Below, piece by piece: positions 57,204 through 64,000 of a stretch of 64,000 bases of DNA. The notes beneath the pieces are model-generated. The model searched no databases, was not told the origin of the DNA, and worked only from the letters and a program-made list of their open reading frames with translations. A program made the translations under genes and the position numbers. The stretch spans positions 88,679,535 through 88,743,534 of the forward strand of contig BTPG01000006.1 in NCBI GenBank assembly GCA_036245525.1, read 5' to 3'. The number at the start of each line of letters is the position of its first letter. Position 1 is the stretch's first letter. The stretch comes from Semisulcospira habei (lineage: Eukaryota > Mollusca > Gastropoda > Semisulcospiridae).

Positions 57204-59267
57204 GTGGGGCTAGCGACTCCACCCTGTAAAAAGAAACTTGCTACGGAAACGACAACAAGGGAAAAAGCGACAACCGGCGCTGGGAGCGAAGCAGACCAGG
57301 AAATTGGACTTATGACGGATGGGGACCAAAGCCGCAAGGACGTCTCCACCCCGATAGCGGAACTCCTGACGCCAAAACGATGGATCAGAATTGGATGCTG
57401 GAATGTGCGAACGCTCTACCAGACTGGAAAGCTGGCGCAAGCAGTAAGTAAACTGAACCGATACAAACTAACCCTCATGGGAGTAACAGAAGCAAGATGG
57501 ACTGGTGCTGGCAAACAGAGGTTGAGCTCCGGAGAAGTCATCATCTGGTCTGAAAGAACAGACAACGAACACCGAGAAGGAGTTGCTGTCATCATCAATA
57601 AGAGCAAGGCCAACACCGTCCTACAGTGGAAACCTGTGAACGAGCGCCTGCTGTACGTCAGGATGAATTCCAAATACGCAAAGCTGTCTATTGTTGTGGG
57701 CTACGCACCGATAGACGACGCGGAAGAAGAGGATAAGGATGCATTCTACGACGCCCTCCAAGCTGTTTTGGAAGACATCCCTCGACATGACGTGCTGATG
57801 CTGATCGGTGACTTCAACGCTAAGGTCGGCTGCGACAATGAAGACAGAGAGAGGACCATGGGACGACATGGAGTGGGTGTGATCAACGACAACGGGGAGA
57901 GGCTGGTCAATTTCTGCGAGGAAAATGACTTAGTCATAGGAGGGACCCTGTTTGCGCATAGGGAGATCCACAAACTCACATGGAAATCACCAGACGGCAA
58001 GACCCAGAACCAGATCGACCACATCATCATTAACGGTCGCTGGAGGCACTCTCTGCAGGATGTGCGAGTGATGCGACATGCTGACATTGGCAGCGACCAT
58101 AGTCTTCTGGTGGGGAAGGTGACATTGAAGCTTAGGAAAGTAAAGATAGGAGACACCAGAAATCAGCGCTACGACGTGGCCAAGTTGAAAGACCCAAAAG
58201 TGAAAGAAGAGTTTAGGTTGGCCCTCAGGAATAGATTTGGTGTTTTGGAAGATGAGACAGCGCTGACTATTGAAGATTTCAACAGAGCCATGAAGGAAAC
58301 AGGAGGGGAAGTTTTAGGATACAGAAAGAGCAGGAAGACAGAGTGGATCTCAGAAGACACGTGGGCTCGCATAGAAGAGAGAAGACAGATCAAGAAGATA
58401 CTTTTGGACACCAAATCACCAAGACTGAAGGAAAGAATATCAAGAGAATACAGAGAGAAAGATCAAGCGGTGAAGACATCAGCGAGAAGAGACAAGAGAA
58501 TGCACACAGAAAGGCTGCCAGAAGAAGCGGAGGCAGCTGCAAAACAGAGAGACATGAAGACAGTATACCAGAACACCAAGAAGCTGAAGGGCGATTACGG
58601 ACAGTACCACGACCTTCCAGTGAGAGCTGAAGATGGAACTCATGTCACAGTAGAGGAAGAGAAGCTGAAGAGATGGAAGCAACACTTCGAGTCCATCCTG
58701 AACCGCTCAGACCCACCAACCCTCACTGACATTCCTGAAGCGGAGGAGGACCTGGACATTAACCTCGGCAACATTACTATTGCGGAAGTCAAGCAGGCCA
58801 TTCAAAAGCTGAAGAACGGGAAGGCACCTGGCGATGACGGAGTGTGCCCCGAGATGCTGAAAGTAGAAGATACGGTAACGCCGCAGCTTCTTTGTCAGAT
58901 TTTTCAAAAGATCTGGGACACTGAAGAAGCGCCGAGCGATTGGAAGACCGGCACCATCGTCAAACTTCCGAAGAAAGGAGACCTGGGGAACTGTAACAAC
59001 TGGCGAGGCATCACCTTACTATCCCTCACCAGCAAGATCTTCAGCCGCATTCTCCTTGAACGCATTACGACAGCAGTGGATGGCATCCTTCGCCAGGAGC
59101 AGGCAGGCTTTAGGAAAGGCAAGTCCTGCATTGACCATATTTTCGTCCTGAGACAGATCCTTGAACAGTCTAACGAATGGAATGGATCCCTCTATGTGGT
59201 CTTTGTGGACTTTGAGAAGGCCTTCGACAGTCTGCATCGAGACTCCCTTTGGAAAATCCTGCGATAG
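57204..59267 (+). CDS. LINE endonuclease plus N-terminal half of reverse transcriptase
   Basis: The 687-residue frame: a basic N-terminal stretch, endonuclease (IGCWNVRTLYQTGK, GVTEARWTG, LIGDFNAKVG, QIDHIIINGRW, GSDHSLL), then RT blocks KLPKKGDLGNCNNWRGIT, EQAGFRKGKSCIDHIF and FVDFEKAFDSL. It stops at a TAG (59265-59267), after which the same frame continues to 60290. The stop is the only interruption in about 1028 codons and could be a single C-to-T change from CAG. Confidence 0.9.
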   Translation: MGLATPPCKKKLATETTTREKATTGAGSEADQEIGLMTDGDQSRKDVSTPIAELLTPKRWIRIGCWNVRTLYQTGKLAQAVSKLNRYKLTLMGVTEARWTGAGKQRLSSGEVIIWSERTDNEHREGVAVIINKSKANTVLQWKPVNERLLYVRMNSKYAKLSIVVGYAPIDDAEEEDKDAFYDALQAVLEDIPRHDVLMLIGDFNAKVGCDNEDRERTMGRHGVGVINDNGERLVNFCEENDLVIGGTLFAHREIHKLTWKSPDGKTQNQIDHIIINGRWRHSLQDVRVMRHADIGSDHSLLVGKVTLKLRKVKIGDTRNQRYDVAKLKDPKVKEEFRLALRNRFGVLEDETALTIEDFNRAMKETGGEVLGYRKSRKTEWISEDTWARIEERRQIKKILLDTKSPRLKERISREYREKDQAVKTSARRDKRMHTERLPEEAEAAAKQRDMKTVYQNTKKLKGDYGQYHDLPVRAEDGTHVTVEEEKLKRWKQHFESILNRSDPPTLTDIPEAEEDLDINLGNITIAEVKQAIQKLKNGKAPGDDGVCPEMLKVEDTVTPQLLCQIFQKIWDTEEAPSDWKTGTIVKLPKKGDLGNCNNWRGITLLSLTSKIFSRILLERITTAVDGILRQEQAGFRKGKSCIDHIFVLRQILEQSNEWNGSLYVVFVDFEKAFDSLHRDSLWKILR

Positions 59268-60290
59268 TATGGAATTCCCCAGAAACTTGTCAACGTCATC
59301 AGGTCCCTGTACAAGAATTTTGAGTGCAGAGTCGTCCACAACAACCAGCTCACCGAACCGTTTAAGGTGGAAACCGGAGTGAAACAAGGATGTATTCTTT
59401 CGCCGATCCTCTTCTCAATGGCAATTGATTGGATCATGCGCCGCACCACAGAGGGAAGGAGGCAGGGAATTCAGTGGACGCTGACCTCAATGCTGGATGA
59501 CCTCGACTACGCCGATGATATCGGGCTGCTGGCAAGCAGAAACCAGGACATGCAACAGAAGACACAACAGTTGACACAGTCAGCAAGCTCCATAGGTCTC
59601 GGGGTCAACATTAGGAAGACTCAAGTCATGAGGAAGAACACCATAGTGGGCGACCCAATCACCATCAATGACCAACCTCTGCAAGAGGTGGACGAGTTCA
59701 CGTACCTGGGCAGCAAGGTTACCACAGATGGAGACTGCACAAGGGAGATCACCACAAGAATCAGCAAAGCCAACCAAGCCTTCGCAATCCTGAAACCCAT
59801 CTGGAGGACCACAAACCTGAGCATCCACACCAAGCTTCGTATTTTTAAGAGTAACGTGCTGAGTGTTCTTCTCTATGGGTCAGAGTGCTGGAAATCCACT
59901 ACTGCTACGGAACGCAAGCTGGAAGTCTTCCAGAACAAGTGCCTGCGACGGATCATGAAGGTCTTCTGGCCAAACATGATTACAAATGAGGAACTACGGA
60001 AGAGAGCAGGCGCAGACAGCATCGCTGAAACCATCGCCACACGGAGATGGAGATGGCTAGGCCACGTTTGCAGAATGTCACCCGACTTATTACCAAGGGT
60101 GGCACTGAGATGGACACCACAGGGGAAGAGAAACCGTGGGCGACCAAAGGAGACGTGGCGCCGAACCGTGGAGCGAGAGCTCAAGAACAGAGGCCTTACT
60201 CTGCAAACAGCACCCAAAATAGCAGCTGACAGACAAAAGTGGCGCTCCCTTGCCGTCGCCTCAAGCACCAGACGGCGCAGAGAGGATTGA
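59268..60290 (+). CDS. C-terminal half of the same LINE reverse transcriptase
   Basis: In frame with the preceding part: GVKQGCILSPILF, LDYADDIGLLA with the catalytic YADD, VDEFTYLGSKVTTDG, LLYGSECWK and RRWRWLGHVCRM. Ends RRRRED before the TGAATGAA tail. The first ATG here is at 59367, but this is a continuation, not an independent gene. Confidence 0.85.
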   Translation, partial: YGIPQKLVNVIRSLYKNFECRVVHNNQLTEPFKVETGVKQGCILSPILFSMAIDWIMRRTTEGRRQGIQWTLTSMLDDLDYADDIGLLASRNQDMQQKTQQLTQSASSIGLGVNIRKTQVMRKNTIVGDPITINDQPLQEVDEFTYLGSKVTTDGDCTREITTRISKANQAFAILKPIWRTTNLSIHTKLRIFKSNVLSVLLYGSECWKSTTATERKLEVFQNKCLRRIMKVFWPNMITNEELRKRAGADSIAETIATRRWRWLGHVCRMSPDLLPRVALRWTPQGKRNRGRPKETWRRTVERELKNRGLTLQTAPKIAADRQKWRSLAVASSTRRRRED

Positions 60291-60697
60291 ATGAATGAAT
60301 GAATCCTGAGGATAAAATGTAGTGTCGGAATAGCTTTGCGCCCACAGGCGCCAAACTATTCTGACACCACCCTTGAACTATCTTGGGCACGATCGACCCA
60401 CAAAACAGGGCTAAAAAGCAACAACAACAACAACCTGCGTCTTTAGTCTTATACTTTTTCCCACATGCACATTATACAGTCGAGCAAAAGAAATGCGACA
60501 ATTTTGGAATAACTGAAACGCTTTTGTGTTTCCGATGATTCCAGAATAGTCGCATTTCTTTCCCTCGTCAGTATATAAACTTAGGGTAAAACCTGTTTAT
60601 TGGGCTTGTAAGAAAAAGTGTTCTCAAAACAGGTGCTCTCTCATGAGAAGTCGGCGTCAAAGGCAACTGTGTCACGTCAGTAAAGATCATCAGTTAG

Positions 60698-60903
60698 CTC
60701 ATACTACCCCAACACCGAAATCCGCAAATTTTGCCGTTGTCCTCTGAAGACTGCATTGCAGTGCAGGACACAGATCGACCATGATAGTTCAAGGGTGATG
60801 CCAAAATAGCTTGGCGCCCATAGGCGCCAAGCTATTCTGGCATCACCCTTGAACTATCATGGTCGATCTTTATCTTGCTGTGGTGTGTCTGGGGTAGAAT
60901 GAG
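60698..60903. mobile_element. TTAA-type MITE (core H), post-duplication insertion
   Basis: Left flank CAGTTAG, right flank TTTAAGTGGCG; ends CTCATACTACCCC and GGGGTAGAATGAG; palindrome 60786-60855. In copy 1 the same place (6724-6735, CAGTTAGGTGGCG) has no element. Confidence 0.8.
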
Positions 60904-62007
60904 TTTAAGTGGCGACACATTAGATGGCCTTTAATGACAGGTGATTCTCTGCTAAGGGTGGTCACTAGAAACCAACAACAAAAAGATAAATACCCACAGT
61001 AGGGACAAAGGATTCTGTTGCAAAAATGAACGTACAGAATTGAAACCGGCGTCCGTTGGTGTGATGTTGAATGTAGACTCCATGGCTGCCGCCAGTATAA
61101 TACCAAAAGTCATAAGATCGCCAATCTGGCTGTATGTCGTCCATACTTGACCGTCCGGACCGGAGCCGTCGCTATAGGCTCTCTGTCATGAAAATAAGTT
61201 TTCATAGTCACGATGAATGTAGATGACCTCATTCAGACCTGACGTACTACGAGGATACAAAGCTCTAAAGTATCACTACATGTCAGCTCAAGGGGCGTGC
61301 CAGGTTAGCTTGTCATGGCCCAGCCTTCAACTGGCTGACCTGTGTTGTCGTTGTACAGAAACTTCAATGTTCAAATCGGGTTTCCGTAAAATGCTCACCA
61401 CCACTTAAAGTGCTAAAAAATAAAATTTCAAAGAAAGTTGTACACAAATCAATATTGAAATCTCAATCATAAAGACACGGATTTTCTATTTTCTGCGTAA
61501 AGGGGGACGTGTGACATAAAACAAGCTCTGATACCTGCAGCCATCTTTGCTATCACTGTACATTCATGACAAACGATTTAAGAACCAAACATTTATTGCC
61601 CACCTGCCAGAACTGTTTGTCGATGGCCGTGGCGGGTTTGCTAGGACGCAGGACCAGACCGTCAGCCCGACAGCAACTATAAATGAAAACAAACACATGG
61701 CTTGGTTGTGATGAAAACAAACTGTGTGAAAATGTAACAATTGTAACGAAGCTAGTGGGTATGGGTCTTGGAGTCTCTTCTTGCTGTTTGACAGCCAACA
61801 TATTTGTCAAAAGCATGGGCACACTACGATGAGAGTAAAAAAGGATGCCGAAAAATAAAGCTGACATTTGATAAACGGTCTTTTAAATACCAAGACACCA
61901 AGGGTATGAAATGCCTTCCTCTCTCACATATGTCAGACTCCCTCACTTTCAGTGTTTAAACAAAACCAAAAACCTCAAAGCTCATCTGTTCTGAAGTGCT
62001 TAATTAA

Positions 62008-62212
62008 CTCATCGTGTCCCTAGTACGAAAAACCCACATTTTGGAGTTGTCCTCTGAGGACTGCATTACAATTTAGGGCACAGATCGATTATGATAGTTC
62101 CAGGATGGTGCTAGAATAGCTTTGCGCCTATAGGCGCCTAGCTATTCTGGCACCACCCTTGAACTATCATGGTCGAGCCATAGCTTGCTGTGGTGTGTCG
62201 GGAATTAATGAG
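62008..62212. mobile_element. 205-bp TTAA-flanked MITE (core H)
   Basis: TTAA at 62004-62007 and 62213-62216; paralogue of 7777-7981; palindrome 62096-62165. Confidence 0.75.
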
Positions 62213-62216
62213 TTAA

Positions 62217-62310
62217 GCAAAGGTCCTCAGGCCCACGACGGCCGCACTGGGCCCGTACACGACTGTGCGAGGGGCCCACTGCGGCCGTCGTGGGCCCGAA
62301 GACCTTTTGC
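62217..62310. repeat. Family P palindrome
   Basis: GCAAAGGTCC to GACCTTTTGC around CGGCCGCACTGGGCCC and complement; paralogue of 7986-8079. Confidence 0.6.
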
Positions 62311-63300
62311 TACGGAGGTTTACTCTGACAACCCTTAACCCTGTGCATTTGGCCACTTGTGCTGTCACGGTACCGGCCTGTATGCGCCAAGCTAATCTGA
62401 GACCACCCTTGACCTATCATGATCGATCTGTCTCCTGAAGTGTCCCGTAGACATCAAAGGATATCTTCAGAATACTGATAACTTCATGCTCAGGATGCAA
62501 TGAATTAAACCTTCAGTTACACCTTCATAACACGTAGTCCCTGGATCAACACTCGTAACGAGTCCACAAATTGCACTCACTACATAAGCATGCTGACGTT
62601 GGTGTGGCCGATCATGTCTGAAGGACCCACGGGCCCCATACTCAGTGTAGACACCATCGCTTGAAGTTCCGCGTTGGGCTCCGTGTAATCTGCAGACGAA
62701 AATTTGAACCCAGTGGTGTGGACTTACATTTCTTCTAATCAACCCCTCTGTTGCCGAGAAAACTGAACACCACCCAAATGCAAGAGGTAAAGATCACATT
62801 TAGACCCAAAAAAGGTGACAGCCAAGCGTGTAAAATACAAAGAAATCCCTAACAAATAAAGAAACGCGCTAAGAAAGGAGACAGAAACAGGTACGTAGAT
62901 ACCAGGGGGAAGTTGCGTGATCGTACTTAGTCATGCGCCAGCCAATAAGCAAGGTGCTCCGCTATAGCGGAGCAATTGCTTAATGGCTGCCGCAGGACTA
63001 AGCTCACTCATGCAACTGGCACCAGCTCTTAGGGCTAAAGCGCTGATAATGGAGGAAACAGTGCATTACCGACCAAGAATTAAAAAAGACCTAGTTGGTC
63101 TTAGCACTAAACAATGATTGGAAAGAGTGAGGGAGTAGGGTTGCTAAGTAACTGATTGGACTCAGTAAATGCCGAATCGGGCGTAACCCACATTAACTGG
63201 GTTTTCAGCTTCTTGCTGAGTTATAGATCTAGGTCCCAATGAATATGCGATACGCCCAATTCGGAAAGCTTTAGCATTTACTGCTTCCAGTCACTTACTT

Positions 63301-63408
63301 CCCAGTAAGCAAAGGTCTTCGGGCCCACGACAGCCGCAGAGGGCTCACGCACGGCTGTGCGCGGGCCCACTGCGGCCGTCGTGAGTCCGAAGACGTGTTG
63401 TTACTGGG
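63301..63408. repeat. Family P palindrome, 108 bp, CCCAGTAA ends
   Basis: CCCAGTAAGCAAAGGTCTTC is mirrored by GAAGACGTGTTGTTACTGGG. The whole element is a hairpin around GCACGGCTGTGC. A further partial copy runs off the right edge (63940-64000). Confidence 0.7.
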
Positions 63409-64000
63409 CTTAGCATCCCCCCCCCCCCCTGTTCCTTCTGTCTTATCATTTATGTTCTTGTGCTTATAGGCCAACTAGGTTTATGATCATTGGGCAATAA
63501 TGCACAACAGTTCTCTCCTTCATCAGTGCTTTTTTCCTACCCACCTGGTACGTTTTTCTGGATTACAAACGCTGACGCTCACTCCTCTTCGTCTGTTAGT
63601 TTCGTTTCTTTGGCAGGACGACAATGATTGTTGGGATTTCTTTTCCTCACCAATAGGCGGATTAGCAATCAATGAAATATCAAATGCACTTCCATTGCTG
63701 TCCAGGAGGACCTACAATTAAACCATTTGCATCTGCTGAGTGACATCTGGAAACGTACTGTCTCCGTACGGATTCCCAGGCTGTGCTTTGGTGGTCCAGA
63801 AGGTGTCCTTTAAACGGCGCGATTCCCATAGCGTCGGCAAACACTGAGACCTCCCCGATCTGCCACTGGTCGCTTCCGGGACGGTAGTCGCCGCTGACAC
63901 GGGCCTGTCATCAATAAAGAAGAGTTCAGTAAGCAAAAGGCCATCGGGCCGACGTCGGCCGCAGTCGGCCCGAGGATTTTTTTGTCACTGGGCCCGATAG

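Larger units (their letters stand above)
57134..60302 (+). mobile_element. Full-length 3.2-kb LINE (RTE-like) in an intron of copy 3
   Basis: The 15-bp duplication ATCCTGAGGATAAAA flanks it (57119-57133 and 60303-60317). It ends in TGAATGAATGAA. The matching site in unit 1 (6173-6187, ATCTTGAGGATGAAA) is empty, so it is younger than the duplication. It is antisense to the host gene. The clade is tentative. Confidence 0.9.
54297..63904 (-). pseudogene. GH36/raffinose-synthase-like protein, copy 3 (exons 13-18, frameshifted, 5' part off window)
   Basis: Exons matching copy 1 are 63759-63904, 62581-62689, 61604-61676, 61036-61182, 56704-56852 and 54297-54537. Five of six have exactly the same length and splice phases as copy 1. 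The last exon differs at about 9 of 79 residues and exon 15 is identical over its whole protein stretch, so the coding part has been under constraint. Exon 13 is 146 nt instead of 145: one extra T in the T run at 63809-63811 shifts frame, and reading through exon 14 then meets a stop early in exon 15. It could be a young pseudogene, a polymorphism or a sequencing error. The ARVSGDY, GPVGPSD and HTNVS motifs are intact in the original frame. A full-length LINE sits antisense in the intron 56853-61035. Earlier exons should lie beyond position 64000. Confidence 0.75.

Overview
The window looks like animal nuclear DNA, most plausibly a mollusc (a marine gastropod is my guess). The evidence is short phased exons split by repeat-filled introns, several kinds of non-LTR retrotransposon, dense palindromic MITEs, and long (AC)n, (GA)n, (GATA)n and (TTA)n arrays. 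The organism is an inference. There are no bacterial-style genes, operons, rRNA genes or CRISPR arrays.

The only cellular gene family runs on the minus strand. Gene copy 1 (3722-25087) can be joined from 18 exons with canonical or near-canonical splice sites and matching phases into an uninterrupted 757-residue reading frame. It encodes a signal-peptide-bearing protein whose C-terminal half resembles the GH36/raffinose-synthase (clan GH-D) TIM barrel. A second near-complete copy enters from the right edge: exons 13-18 lie at 54297-63904, with a 1-base insertion in exon 13. Between them, at 47467-47944, sit orphan copies of exons 2 and 3 only. Flanking homology (about 350-700, 25270-25450 and 50490-50830 all start the same way) suggests a head-to-tail array of three units of about 25 kb, the middle one having lost nearly all its exons.

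Layout: 1-3700, 3' flank of copy 1 with one LINE; 3.7-25.1 kb, gene copy 1, with a LINE in intron 9 and three nested elements in intron 1; 25.3-47.4 kb, repeat-rich middle unit (a 4-kb LINE with a tRNA-like head, an L2-like LINE interrupted by a SINE-like insert, GT minisatellite, 180-bp dimeric satellite, GATA array); 47.4-50.5 kb, orphan exons; 50.8-52.4 kb, probable solo LTR; 54.3-64 kb, gene copy 3 with a full-length LINE in an intron.

Because units 1 and 3 are paralogous, each gives the empty site for insertions in the other. Five insertions (LINE at 755, solo LTR at 50834, LINE at 57134, MITE at 60698, SINE fragment near 53636) can therefore be dated as post-duplication. The most unusual signals are a family of TTAA-flanked MITEs that share one perfect palindromic core under different terminal repeats, and an inverted duplication of flanking DNA at the 5' junction of the 4-kb LINE.
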